Notes under the pieces: model-generated
The model's input: the letters and a program-made list of their open reading frames with translations, nothing else
Told to the model about the DNA's origin: nothing
Databases searched by the model: none
Program-made: the position numbers and the translations under genes
From: an uncultured Eubacteriales bacterium
GTDB taxonomy: Bacteria > Bacillota > Clostridia > Oscillospirales > Acutalibacteraceae
Assembly: GCA_900316555.1 (NCBI GenBank)
Contig: ONDL01000001.1
Coordinates: 35,611 to 99,610 of the forward strand
Length of the DNA: 64,000 bases
Direction: 5' to 3'
In this document: positions 9,059 through 16,762 of the stretch, piece by piece
Layout: each line of letters starts with the position of its first letter
How positions within the stretch are numbered: the first letter of the stretch is position 1

Positions 9059-9760
9059 CTTTTTCTTTCTTCTGCCCGCGTTTTTGAAGATGACCTTATA
9101 CAGCCGCCTCGAGTCGTAGACCGTGCGGAAGTGCGAGGTGCCGTTGTCGCCGATGTAAACCGCCTCGATCGGAACCTCCTTTATCGGGATCCCCTCTCTG
9201 TCAACGTCGATCAGCATCTGCATCTCATATTCATAACGGCTGCCCTCGATTTTGGTCAGCACGGGGATCAGGTCGTGTGTAAAGCCGCGCAGTCCGCTCT
9301 GTGTGTCGTAGATCCTCACGGGCGTGAGTGTGTTCAGAAAAACACGAGTGATGAGGTTTCCGCTCTTGCTGCGAAACGGCGCATCGTGTTTAAGTCTGCG
9401 GCTTCCTATTATAAGCGTCGACGGACATCTTTTCGCGGCGCTTGAAACCCTCAGCGCGTCCGAGGTAAGGTGCTGACCGTCCGCGTCGACGGTGACCACG
9501 GTGTAGGGCGGCGTGCAGTTCTTGTAAATCCAGCGAAGTCCTGTTTTCAGCGCGATACCCTTGCCCCTGTTTTCCTCGTGGGCGATAACCTCGTCGGCGC
9601 CGTTCGACTTGTCAAAGAGATAGTCGAATTCAGGGTCGCTGCCGTCGTTTACAATAATTACGGTGAAGCCGCTGTTCTTTAAGCCCCTGACAACGCCCGT
9701 GATTTTTTGATCGGGGTTGTACGCGGGAATCAGCGCGATTTTTGAGTTGTTTTTCAGCAT
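9050..9760 (-). CDS. Family 2 glycosyltransferase (DPM1/DPG synthase-like)
   Basis: This 236-residue cytoplasmic GT-A glycosyltransferase lacks membrane segments. Its family 2 features are the N-terminal ALIPAYNPD strand, VIIVNDGSD near 35-43, the ENRGKGIALKTGL helix, and the metal-binding DADGQH near 91-96. A QSGLRGF segment and the ExEMQMLID helix are typical of the dolichol/polyprenyl-phosphate sugar transferase branch. The last residues are a basic GRRKKKRR tail, which could help it associate with the membrane. It starts 12 bp after the DNA methyltransferase stop and so is probably co-transcribed with it, an unusual pairing. The sugar and acceptor are unknown; a lipid phosphate acceptor is the best guess. 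Confidence 0.85.
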   Translation of the reverse strand: MLKNNSKIALIPAYNPDQKITGVVRGLKNSGFTVIIVNDGSDPEFDYLFDKSNGADEVIAHEENRGKGIALKTGLRWIYKNCTPPYTVVTVDADGQHLTSDALRVSSAAKRCPSTLIIGSRRLKHDAPFRSKSGNLITRVFLNTLTPVRIYDTQSGLRGFTHDLIPVLTKIEGSRYEYEMQMLIDVDREGIPIKEVPIEAVYIGDNGTSHFRTVYDSRRLYKVIFKNAGRRKKKRR

Positions 9761-9772
9761 AGCTATCCTCCG

Positions 9773-10693
9773 TTAACGGATTTTTGCGTTTCTTTCCCAG
9801 AAAACGCCGTCCTCAAAGCCTTGGATTGACTTGTTTGTTTCCGCGTCGCATAGGCGTTTTTCAGCCCACACGCAGTACTGCGGATTTTGCTCGATGCCCG
9901 AGTAGTGCCGTCCGAGCTTTTTGGCTGTCACCGAGGTTGAGCCTGAGCCGAGGAACGGGTCGAATACGGTATCGCCCTCGTTTGATGAGGCGAGAATCAG
10001 CTTTGCGAGCAGCTTTTCGGGCTTCTGAGTCGGGTGAGCGGTGTTCTCGGGCATCGACCAGTACGGAACCGAGATATCGTCCCAGAAGTTCGAAGCGCCC
10101 GTGTTGCGGAAGTTGCCCTCGGCGGTTTCCTCCCAGTCCTTCGGCTTGCCTGCCACCCTGTACGGCGCGATGACCCTGCGGCGGATTTTGACCGCGTCGG
10201 GGTTGAAGGTGTAGTCCTTTGATTTCGTAACGAACCAGATGTCCTCCATGCTGTTTTTCCAGTTGCGCATGGCTCCTCTGCCTTTTTCGCGCTGCCAGGT
10301 AATCCGGTTCTGAATGTGAAAGCGCTTAGCGAGCGCCTGACCTATGACGATGCTCGATTTCCAGTCGCAGCAGACGTACATGCTGCCGTTGTCCTTCAGA
10401 ATCGGCTCGAGCAGGCTCAGCCACCTCTCGGTGTACTCAAGGTAGCTGTCGGCGGTCGTCTCGCGGAAGGTGCTGCCGTGAAAGTCCTTTGTGAGATTGT
10501 ACGGCGGGTCGGCGATTATCAGGTCGGCAAAGCTCTTGGGCAGCAGCGGCAAAACCTCAAAGGTATCGCCGAGTATAGTCCTGTCCAGTATTTCATCAGC
10601 CGCTGCCTTTTCGCGGACGGTCACGCAGCGCCCGAGGTACTCTCTGCCCTCGTCAACGCTGATATCGATAGTCTTGTTTCTTGCGGATTTCAT
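9773..10693 (-). CDS. DNA adenine-N6/cytosine-N4 methyltransferase (beta class), apparently orphan
   Basis: This 306-residue DNA methyltransferase has the catalytic motif IV DPPYNL (near residues 61-66) before the S-adenosylmethionine motif I FDPFLGSGSTS (near 243-253). That order defines the beta class, which methylates adenine N6 or cytosine N4. HPTQKPEKLL precedes motif I, as usual in the family. No restriction endonuclease or specificity gene lies nearby, so it appears to be an orphan that may mark DNA for regulation or protect against other systems. It starts at 10693 behind GGAGG and its own promoter. The target sequence cannot be read from the protein. Confidence 0.88.
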   Translation of the reverse strand: MKSARNKTIDISVDEGREYLGRCVTVREKAAADEILDRTILGDTFEVLPLLPKSFADLIIADPPYNLTKDFHGSTFRETTADSYLEYTERWLSLLEPILKDNGSMYVCCDWKSSIVIGQALAKRFHIQNRITWQREKGRGAMRNWKNSMEDIWFVTKSKDYTFNPDAVKIRRRVIAPYRVAGKPKDWEETAEGNFRNTGASNFWDDISVPYWSMPENTAHPTQKPEKLLAKLILASSNEGDTVFDPFLGSGSTSVTAKKLGRHYSGIEQNPQYCVWAEKRLCDAETNKSIQGFEDGVFWERNAKIR

Positions 10694-10714
10694 AGCGTCC
10701 TCCTGTATGAAAAT

Positions 10715-10743
10715 ATTCTATCACAAACCACGCCCGATTTCAA
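10715..10743 (-). promoter_or_regulatory. Promoter of the methyltransferase-glycosyltransferase operon
   Basis: On the minus strand TTGAAA (10743-10738) and TAGAAT (10720-10715) have a 17-bp spacer, with TGA just before the -10 (extended -10). It directly abuts the terminator of the upstream K+ channel operon. Confidence 0.7.
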
Positions 10744-10744
10744 C

Positions 10745-10774
10745 AAAAAACGCCGACGGATTTGACCGCCGGCG
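10745..10774 (-). terminator. Terminator after the K+ channel gene
   Basis: CGCCGACGG and CCGCCGGCG pair with one mismatch around ATTTGA. On the minus strand it is followed by six T. It closes the acyl-CoA ligase-symporter-channel operon. Confidence 0.75.
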
Positions 10775-10780
10775 CCTTTA

Positions 10781-11212
10781 TCATTTTTTATGCCTTTTTT
10801 TGAATTCCCTGACGCGCTCCGAGATTTCCTTAAGCTCCTGTTTGTTCAGCTCAGGTAGGTTCTCGAGCTTCTCGAGGAAGGTCGAAACCGTATCTCTCTC
10901 ACGGGTTTTGAGGTACTCGGTGTAGTACGCGACGACTACGCCCGGCACCATAGCTACGGTGAGGATACCGCAGATAGTGACAAAAATCACAACGAGCCTT
11001 CCTATCACTGTGACGGCGGTGATATCGCCGAAGCCGATCGTGGTCGACGCCACGAAGCAGAACCAGAAGCCGTCCCAGAGGGACTGAACCTGCGGCTCAA
11101 AAATCCACGTCAGCACCGCGCCTATGCAGAGCACGATAAGGTATGCGAAGAAGATTTTCATCGTTCCCGTATGGTTCAGCAGGTGAATCATACGCTTCAA
11201 AGGCTTTTTCAT
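10781..11212 (-). CDS. Two-helix K+ channel
   Basis: This 143-residue protein has two membrane helices (about 20-38 and 70-97) flanking a pore loop with the selectivity filter TTIGFGD (57-63). It matches the Ion_trans_2 minimal potassium channel type. TIGFGD is a variant of the common TVGYGD. The cytoplasmic tail (about 100-143) is a charged, probably helical segment. No RCK or nucleotide-binding domain is attached, so gating is unknown. Its start codon overlaps the symporter stop by one base, so the two are translationally coupled. A K+ channel next to a Na+ symporter could balance charge during electrogenic uptake (inference). Confidence 0.88.
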   Translation of the reverse strand: MKKPLKRMIHLLNHTGTMKIFFAYLIVLCIGAVLTWIFEPQVQSLWDGFWFCFVASTTIGFGDITAVTVIGRLVVIFVTICGILTVAMVPGVVVAYYTEYLKTRERDTVSTFLEKLENLPELNKQELKEISERVREFKKRHKK

Positions 11213-12750
11213 CAGTCGAGCGACCTCTTCTGAGCGGCGGGAACGCGCTTCTCGTAGCAGGCGAACGCGTCGTCAACGAGCTGCTTGTCGGGCTTGGGTG
11301 AAATGAGGCTGACGAGCGGAACAATTATAAGACCCGCGATCATAGTGAACGCGCCGCAGTTGATGGGCGACTGGAGAATAACGGGGAAGAAGGAGCGGAA
11401 GAAGAGGTTGAGCACCATAACGCCCGCGCCGAAAATAAAGCTGACCCAACAGGCGAGCTTTGTGGTTTTTTTCCAGTACAGACCGTAGAGGAAGGGAGCG
11501 AGGAACGCGCCTGCGAGAGCACCCCACGAAACGCCCATGAGCTGAGCGATGAACTTCACGCTCTCGTTCTTGCTCTGGGTCTGGTAGATAGCGATGAACG
11601 CCGAAATCGCGATGAATACCACAATGAAGATACGGATAAGCACGACCTGCTTTTTGTCGCTCATCTTCTTGATGATGTTGCCCTTGAGCAGGTCGATTGT
11701 CAGAGTTGAGCTCGACGCGATAACGAGCGAGCTGAGAGTTGACATCGAAGCCGAGAGCACGAGGATTACGACGACCGCGATAAGGATATCGGGCAGGGTA
11801 GAGAGCATTGTGGGAATGATAGCGTCGTAGCCGTTTGCCGCAACGTCAACGTCAAAGAGTCTGCCGAAGCCGCCGAGGAAGTAGCAGCCGCCCGCGACGA
11901 TGATAGCGAAGCCCGTCGAGATAACGGTACCCTTGCGGATATCCTTCTCGTGCTTGATGGCGTAGAACTTCTGAACCATCTGAGGCAGACCCCAGGTGCC
12001 GAGAGAGGTGAGGATAACAACGCCGAGCAGGTTGAGCGGGTCGGGGCCGAAGAAGGAGTTGAACGCGCCGGGCATATCGCTGACGGTTTCGTCAGTGACC
12101 TGCGAAAGACCCTTGAGAGCCTCAAGGAAGCCGCCCTGCTGGCTGAGAACGGCGGCGATTACCGCGACGATACCGATGAGCATGATGATACCCTGGATAA
12201 AGTCGTTGATAGCGGTAGCCATGTAACCGCCCGCGATAACGTAGATGCCCGTGAGCACCGACATCGCGATGATGCACCAGATGTAGGGAATTCCGAACGC
12301 CATCTCGAACAGTCTTGAAAGGCCGTTGTAGAGAGAAGCGGTGTAGGGAATGAGGAAGATGAATACGATGATCGACGCGCCGATCTTGAGTCCCTTGCTG
12401 TTAAAGCGCTTGCCGAAGAATTCGGGCATAGTCGCGGAGTTGAGGTGCTGGGTCATAATGCGCGTGCGGCGGCCAAGGATCGCCCATGCGAGGAACGAGC
12501 CGATAAGGGCGTTGCCGATACCGATCCAGGTGGACGCGATACCGTACTTCCAGCCGAACTGTCCCGCGTAGCCGATGAAGATTACCGCGGAGAAATACGA
12601 TGTGCCGTAGGCGAAAGCCGTCAGCCACGGGCCGACGCTTCGTCCGCCGAGCACAAAGCCGTTTACGTCAGTTGCGTTCTTGCGGCAGTAGATGCCGACT
12701 CCGACCATTACGCCGAAGAACAGAACCAACATTACAATTTTCAATACCAT
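11212..12750 (-). CDS. Sodium:solute symporter (SSS family, PutP-like)
   Basis: This 512-residue transporter has about thirteen membrane segments in the arrangement of sodium/solute symporters such as PutP, PanF and ActP. The N-terminal FVLGGRSVGPWLTAFAYG is the conserved first loop and helix, and the YVIAGGYMATAINDFIQG segment is the family signature. Related proteins carry proline, pantothenate, acetate or other carboxylates with Na+. GGGGGTATC provides the binding site. It lies 43 bp after the acyl-CoA ligase and overlaps the K+ channel by one base. The neighbouring acid-CoA ligase makes a carboxylate a more attractive substrate than an amino acid, but that is inference. Confidence 0.88.
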   Translation of the reverse strand: MVLKIVMLVLFFGVMVGVGIYCRKNATDVNGFVLGGRSVGPWLTAFAYGTSYFSAVIFIGYAGQFGWKYGIASTWIGIGNALIGSFLAWAILGRRTRIMTQHLNSATMPEFFGKRFNSKGLKIGASIIVFIFLIPYTASLYNGLSRLFEMAFGIPYIWCIIAMSVLTGIYVIAGGYMATAINDFIQGIIMLIGIVAVIAAVLSQQGGFLEALKGLSQVTDETVSDMPGAFNSFFGPDPLNLLGVVILTSLGTWGLPQMVQKFYAIKHEKDIRKGTVISTGFAIIVAGGCYFLGGFGRLFDVDVAANGYDAIIPTMLSTLPDILIAVVVILVLSASMSTLSSLVIASSSTLTIDLLKGNIIKKMSDKKQVVLIRIFIVVFIAISAFIAIYQTQSKNESVKFIAQLMGVSWGALAGAFLAPFLYGLYWKKTTKLACWVSFIFGAGVMVLNLFFRSFFPVILQSPINCGAFTMIAGLIIVPLVSLISPKPDKQLVDDAFACYEKRVPAAQKRSLD

Positions 12751-12793
12751 TTAAGATACCCCCATTTTAAGCGGTTTTGATTTTGCGTTCCGC

Positions 12794-14437
12794 TTATTTG
12801 ATATTTATCTCATTCTGCTGGGCGACAACGCTTTCGCCGCAGTAGATTTTTCTGAGCACGGGTTTTTCGATTTTGCCGGTGGGATTGCGCGGAACCTTCG
12901 CGAAGATCACCCTGCGCGGTCTTTTGTAGCGCGGCAAATCAAGACAGAAGTTGTTGACTTCCTCCTCAGAGAGCGAGAAGCCTTCCTTGACCTCGATGAT
13001 CGCGGCTGCGATCTCGCCGAGGCGCTGGTCGGGCAGTCCGATGACCGCGACGTCCTTTATGCTGCCGTTTGAACGGAGGAAGTCCTCGATCTGGACGGGA
13101 TAGATATTCTCGCCGCCCGTGATGATAACGTCCTTCTTTCTGTCGACGAGGTAAATAAAGCCGTCCTCGTCGCGCTCAGCCATGTCGCCGGTGTAGAGCC
13201 AGCCCTCGTCGTCGAGAACCTCGTCGGTGGACTTAGCGTCCTTGTAGTAGCACTTCATAACGCCGGGACCTTTTACAGCGAGCTCGCCTACGCCGTCGGT
13301 GACCTCTTTGCGGTTCTCGTCGACGATCTTTACCTGCCAGCCGTAGCCGGGAATGCCGATAGCGCCGACCTTGTTAATGTTTTCCATGCCGAGGTGAACG
13401 CAGCCGGGGCCTATGCTCTCGCTGAGACCGTAGTTGGTGTCGTATGCGTGGTGCGGAAATACTGCCTTCCAGCGCTTGATAAGAGTGGGCGGAACGGGCT
13501 GAGCGCCGATGTGCATAAGTCTCCACTGGCTGAGCTCGTAGCCGTCGATGTCGACTCTGCCGCTTTCGATGGCGTCGAGAATGTCCTGAGCCCACGGAAC
13601 GAGCAGCCAGACGATAGTGCATCTCTCCTCGCTGACGGTGCGGATTATCCACTCGGGAGAAACGCCTCTGAGCAGAACAGCCTTGCCGCCCGAGATAAGG
13701 CTGCCGAACCAGTGCATCTTCGCGCCCGTGTGGTAGAGGGGAGGAATGCAGAGGAAAACGTCGTCCTTTTTCTGGTGGTGGTGAGCCTGCTCGACCTTAG
13801 CGGAGTGAACGAGCGCGGCGTGAGCGTGCAGGATAGCCTTCGGGAAGCCTGTAGTGCCCGACGAGAAGTAGATAGCTCCGTCGTCCTCGTCGGTGATATA
13901 AACGCTGGGAGCCTGTGACGAGCAGTAATTGAGCAGCTTGTCGTAGCTGTCTGCAAAGCTCGGGCACTCGTCGCCGACGTAGAAGCAGTCCTTGAGTCTG
14001 GGGATCCTGTCGCGGATCTCCTCGACTCTGCCGATGAATTCGGGGCCGAAAACGAGGATATCCGAGTCGGATTTTTCGAGGCAGTACTTGATCTCCTCGG
14101 CGGTGTAGCGGAAGTTGAGCGGAACCGCGACAGCGCCCGCCTTGAGAATGCCGAAGTAGATCGGCAGCCAGTCAAGGCAGTTCATCAGGAGAATAGCGAC
14201 CTTGTCGCCCTTCTTGATACCTCTGGTGAGCAGGAGATTCGCAAAGCGGTTCGCCTGCTTCTCAAACTCGCCCCATGTCAGCTGCTTGCGGAACGCTCCG
14301 CCTCTTGCGGCTTCGATCAGCGAGTACTCGCGCCATGTCACATGCGGAATGTTCTTGACCTCGGGGTTGATCTCCACAAGCGCGACGTCGTTTTTGAAAT
14401 AGGTTGCGTTTCTTGTCAGAAACTCTGTGATTGGCAT
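12794..14437 (-). CDS. Acyl-CoA synthetase, AMP-forming (acid:CoA ligase)
   Basis: This ligase of about 547 residues belongs to the adenylate-forming family, which turns a carboxylic acid, ATP and CoA into an acyl-CoA. The P-loop motif YFSSGTTGFPKAI, the YGLSE motif, YTGDMAERDEDGFIYLVDRKKD and the C-terminal GGENIYP are all present, as is the catalytic lysine region near the end (PTGKIEKPVLRK). The start is set by AAGGAG seven bases before the ATG at 14437. The ATG at 14443 is only one base from that site and is unlikely to be used. It is the first gene of the symporter and K+ channel operon. Chain length or aromatic preference cannot be told. Confidence 0.88.
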   Translation of the reverse strand: MPITEFLTRNATYFKNDVALVEINPEVKNIPHVTWREYSLIEAARGGAFRKQLTWGEFEKQANRFANLLLTRGIKKGDKVAILLMNCLDWLPIYFGILKAGAVAVPLNFRYTAEEIKYCLEKSDSDILVFGPEFIGRVEEIRDRIPRLKDCFYVGDECPSFADSYDKLLNYCSSQAPSVYITDEDDGAIYFSSGTTGFPKAILHAHAALVHSAKVEQAHHHQKKDDVFLCIPPLYHTGAKMHWFGSLISGGKAVLLRGVSPEWIIRTVSEERCTIVWLLVPWAQDILDAIESGRVDIDGYELSQWRLMHIGAQPVPPTLIKRWKAVFPHHAYDTNYGLSESIGPGCVHLGMENINKVGAIGIPGYGWQVKIVDENRKEVTDGVGELAVKGPGVMKCYYKDAKSTDEVLDDEGWLYTGDMAERDEDGFIYLVDRKKDVIITGGENIYPVQIEDFLRSNGSIKDVAVIGLPDQRLGEIAAAIIEVKEGFSLSEEEVNNFCLDLPRYKRPRRVIFAKVPRNPTGKIEKPVLRKIYCGESVVAQQNEINIK

Positions 14438-14510
14438 AATCATGCTCCTTTAAGTTTGATAGGACGGCAGCCCGTTTTTTTGCGATTTAAATGGCTAAAG
14501 CAGACTGCCC

Positions 14511-14544
14511 GAAAAAATACCCCGAAACCAATACGATATCGGGG
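14511..14544 (-). promoter_or_regulatory. Terminator-like hairpin in the leader of the acyl-CoA ligase operon
   Basis: On the minus strand CCCCGA (14544-14539) pairs with TCGGGG (14525-14520) and is followed by TATTTTTT. It sits inside the leader, about 75 bases before the start codon. Downstream complementary segments (14505-14511 with 14465-14470) could form a second structure. It could be an attenuator or the end of a short RNA. No known riboswitch class is recognised. Confidence 0.45.
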
Positions 14545-14560
14545 TCGCGATTACCTATCT

Positions 14561-14589
14561 ACTATCTCACTTTTTATTCGTTTTGTCAA
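14561..14589 (-). promoter_or_regulatory. Candidate promoter of the acyl-CoA ligase operon
   Basis: On the minus strand a perfect TTGACA (14589-14584) and GATAGT (14566-14561) have a 17-bp spacer. A GCACA/TGTGC dyad (14598-14611) lies just upstream and could be an activator or repressor site. Confidence 0.55.
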
Positions 14590-14611
14590 GAGGTATAGCA
14601 CAGTTTTGTGC

Positions 14612-14799
14612 AGAATATATGGAGCGCCTATGATTTTATTGTGCAATACAACTAAGCTGAATCTTCCTTTGCGGACAGAAAACCGCTTTTGAGATTGCGA
14701 AATGGTGCGGTATTGCGTTTTTCACTGTTCAGACTGTCCAATTTGACACCCGGATTGTTGTGCGTATTTCCTAAAAATCTATTCGGATTAAAATAATTA
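14612..14799. other. Intergenic stretch with no recognised element
   Basis: This AT-rich DNA separates the divergent acyl-CoA ligase and nhaC transcripts. I see no open frame with a binding site, no T-box or riboswitch signature and no clear repeat in it. Confidence 0.6.
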
Positions 14800-14828
14800 T
14801 TGCACTTAACGCTTTAATATGATAAAAT
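14800..14828 (+). promoter_or_regulatory. Promoter of nhaC
   Basis: TTGCAC (14800-14805) and TAAAAT (14823-14828) are spaced by 17 bp, with TGA just before the -10. Confidence 0.7.
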
Positions 14829-14842
14829 ACTAATGTTCATTT

Positions 14843-14863
14843 GCCGAAAATTGTCGTTTCGGC
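14843..14863 (+). other. 5'-leader hairpin of nhaC
   Basis: GCCGAAA and TTTCGGC form a perfect 7-bp stem with a 7-base loop near the expected 5' end of the transcript. No T-run follows, so it is not a terminator. It may stabilise the mRNA or serve as an operator. Confidence 0.5.
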
Positions 14864-14889
14864 GAAAATAATTTCATAGGAGAATTAAA

Positions 14890-16563
14890 ATGAAAAAGAA
14901 TCTGGTAAAGAACCTGATATTCATAGGCGCAGTCATCGCCTATATCGTGTTCTGCTTTACCCAAGCGCCGATTACGCAGGCGGTCACCGTCACCGGAACC
15001 GGTGAAGAAGCCGTAGCGGTCGGCTCATGGTGGTCGCTGCTGCCGCCGATCATCGCGATCGGTCTCGCGCTGGTCACCAAGGAGGTTTACTCCTCACTCT
15101 TCATCGGTATCATCTCGGGCGCTGTGCTCCACGCTGTTTCGATGGGCACGGGCTTCGTCGGCGTGATGACCACGGTCGTAAACGACGGTCTTATCGCCAA
15201 CATCGCCGACAGCTACAACGTCGGTATCCTTGTTTTCCTCGTAGTTCTCGGCGCGATAGTCGTGCTCATGAACCGCGCGGGCGGCAGCCGTGCCTACGGC
15301 GAATGGGCTGCAAAGCACATTCACACACGCGTCGGCGCGAGCATCGCAACCTTCCTGCTCGGCGTTCTGATTTTTGTCGACGACTATTTCAACTGTCTGA
15401 CAGTCGGCTCGGTAATGCGCCCTGTCACCGACAAGCACAAGATCTCGCGTTCAAAGCTCGCCTATATCATCGACGCGACCGCAGCTCCCGTATGCATCAT
15501 AGCTCCGATCTCCTCATGGGCGGCGGCTGTCAGCGGCACAGTTGACGGCGTAAACGGAATCCAGCTCTTCATCAGCACGATTCCCTACAACCTCTACGCG
15601 ATCCTCACTCTCATCATGGTGATCTTCGTTTCCGTATCAAACGTAGACTACGGCCCCATGCGCACCCACGAGATCAACGCTATCAACGGCGACCTCTTCA
15701 CCACACGCAACAGCGTATATGACAAGGACGACGAGCCTACCCACACAAAGGGCAAGGTCATCGACCTCATTCTTCCGGTACTTCTGCTCATCGGCTTCTG
15801 CGTTGTCGGAATGCTCTACACAGGCGGTCTCTTTGAGGGCGCGAGCATCATCGACGCATTCGCTAACTGCGACGCTTCCGTAGGTCTGTCGCTCGGCTCG
15901 ATCGGCGCTCTTATCGTGATCATGGTTTATTACATGGTTCGCCGCGTGCTCAAGTTCACAGAGTGCATGAGCTCCATCGTAGCGGGCTTCAAGCAGATGG
16001 TTCCCGCTATCCTGATCCTCGTATTCGCATGGACACTCAAGACAATGACCAACCAGCTCGGCGCCGCTGAGTTCGTAAGAGGCATTGTTGAGAGCGCTAC
16101 CGCGATCCAGATCCTGCTTCCGCTGCTGCTCTTCGTCGTCGCGCTCGGACTTTCCTTCGCGACAGGCACCTCGTGGGGCACCTTCGGTATCCTCATTCCG
16201 ATCGTCACCGGCGTGTTCCAGTCACAGCTCGCCAACGTCACCGACGGAACTATCCCCTCAATGGTTATCGTCTGTATCTCCGCTTGTCTTGCGGGCGCGG
16301 TTTGCGGCGACCACTGCTCACCGATTTCCGATACCACTATCATGGCTTCAACTGGCGCACAGTGCGACCACGTTAACCACGTATCGACCCAGCTGCCCTA
16401 CGCTCTCACCGTTGCGGGCGTTGCGGCTGTCGGCTATCTGCTCGCGGGCTTCGTCCAGAACGTATTCGTAGTTCTCGGCGTTTCCGCAGCTCTCATGGTA
16501 GCTGTCCTCATCGGCATCAAGCTCATCGTCGGCAAGGACGACAAAAAGACAGTAAAGGAATAA
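14890..16563 (+). CDS. nhaC: NhaC-family Na+/H+ antiporter
   Basis: This 557-residue integral membrane protein has twelve or so hydrophobic segments. Its two halves show the repeated pattern of the NhaC/ArsB-type ion transporter fold, including FVDDYFNCLTVGSVMRP in the first half and ATGTSWGTFGILIPI and CGDHCSPISDTT in the second. Family members exchange Na+ for protons or co-transport organic ions such as malate and lactate, so the exact substrate is open. AGGAG lies upstream of the ATG. It is transcribed alone from its own promoter and ends in a terminator, diverging from the acyl-CoA ligase operon. Sodium export would complement the Na+-coupled symporter next door (inference). Confidence 0.9.
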   Translation: MKKNLVKNLIFIGAVIAYIVFCFTQAPITQAVTVTGTGEEAVAVGSWWSLLPPIIAIGLALVTKEVYSSLFIGIISGAVLHAVSMGTGFVGVMTTVVNDGLIANIADSYNVGILVFLVVLGAIVVLMNRAGGSRAYGEWAAKHIHTRVGASIATFLLGVLIFVDDYFNCLTVGSVMRPVTDKHKISRSKLAYIIDATAAPVCIIAPISSWAAAVSGTVDGVNGIQLFISTIPYNLYAILTLIMVIFVSVSNVDYGPMRTHEINAINGDLFTTRNSVYDKDDEPTHTKGKVIDLILPVLLLIGFCVVGMLYTGGLFEGASIIDAFANCDASVGLSLGSIGALIVIMVYYMVRRVLKFTECMSSIVAGFKQMVPAILILVFAWTLKTMTNQLGAAEFVRGIVESATAIQILLPLLLFVVALGLSFATGTSWGTFGILIPIVTGVFQSQLANVTDGTIPSMVIVCISACLAGAVCGDHCSPISDTTIMASTGAQCDHVNHVSTQLPYALTVAGVAAVGYLLAGFVQNVFVVLGVSAALMVAVLIGIKLIVGKDDKKTVKE

Positions 16564-16579
16564 TTCAATAACAATAATG

Positions 16580-16612
16580 CCGCTTTCGGAGAGATTCGAG
16601 GGCGGTTTTTGT
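16580..16612 (+). terminator. Terminator of nhaC
   Basis: A 9-bp stem with two G-U pairs (16580-16588 with 16597-16605) is followed by TTTTTGTT. Confidence 0.75.
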
Positions 16613-16624
16613 TATAATAAGACG

Positions 16625-16706
16625 ATTGCCCCCGCCGTTGATGATTGCCCTGATAAAGCTCAACCCGGTCAAAGGCGGGAGAATGCGCCCACCGGCGCGG
16701 TTTTGT
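16625..16706 (+). ncRNA. Candidate small structured RNA between nhaC and the patatin gene
   Basis: An extended -10 element (TGTTATAAT, 16610-16618) has no good -35. It is followed by a compact set of complementary segments: CCCGCC (16631-16636) with GGCGGG (16674-16679), nested GTTGA (16637-16641) with TCAAC (16660-16664), then a GCGCC/GGCGC hairpin (16685-16698) and TTTTGTT, like an intrinsic terminator. The patatin promoter begins right after. No known RNA family is recognised. Confidence 0.35.
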
Positions 16707-16708
16707 TG

Positions 16709-16737
16709 TTTACAAAAATTCTATTTTGTGGTACCAT
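16709..16737 (+). promoter_or_regulatory. Promoter of the patatin-like gene
   Basis: TTTACA (16709-16714) and TACCAT (16732-16737) have a 17-bp spacer, with TGG before the -10. Confidence 0.6.
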
Positions 16738-16762
16738 ATATGTCGGAAGGATGTGTGTCTTT

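Noticed and set aside
14450-14889. T-box or known riboswitch in the long gap before nhaC and the acyl-CoA ligase
   Set aside because: No T-box core sequence or known riboswitch consensus is present.
16631-16698. Fluoride, ZTP or guanidine riboswitch before the patatin gene
   Set aside because: Short similarities exist, but the conserved core positions of those classes do not line up, and a separate promoter follows. Kept only as an unnamed RNA candidate.
16577-16762. N-terminal extension of the patatin gene back to 16577
   Set aside because: It would read through the nhaC terminator and the patatin promoter, and the conserved protein begins at MKTGLVLEGG.
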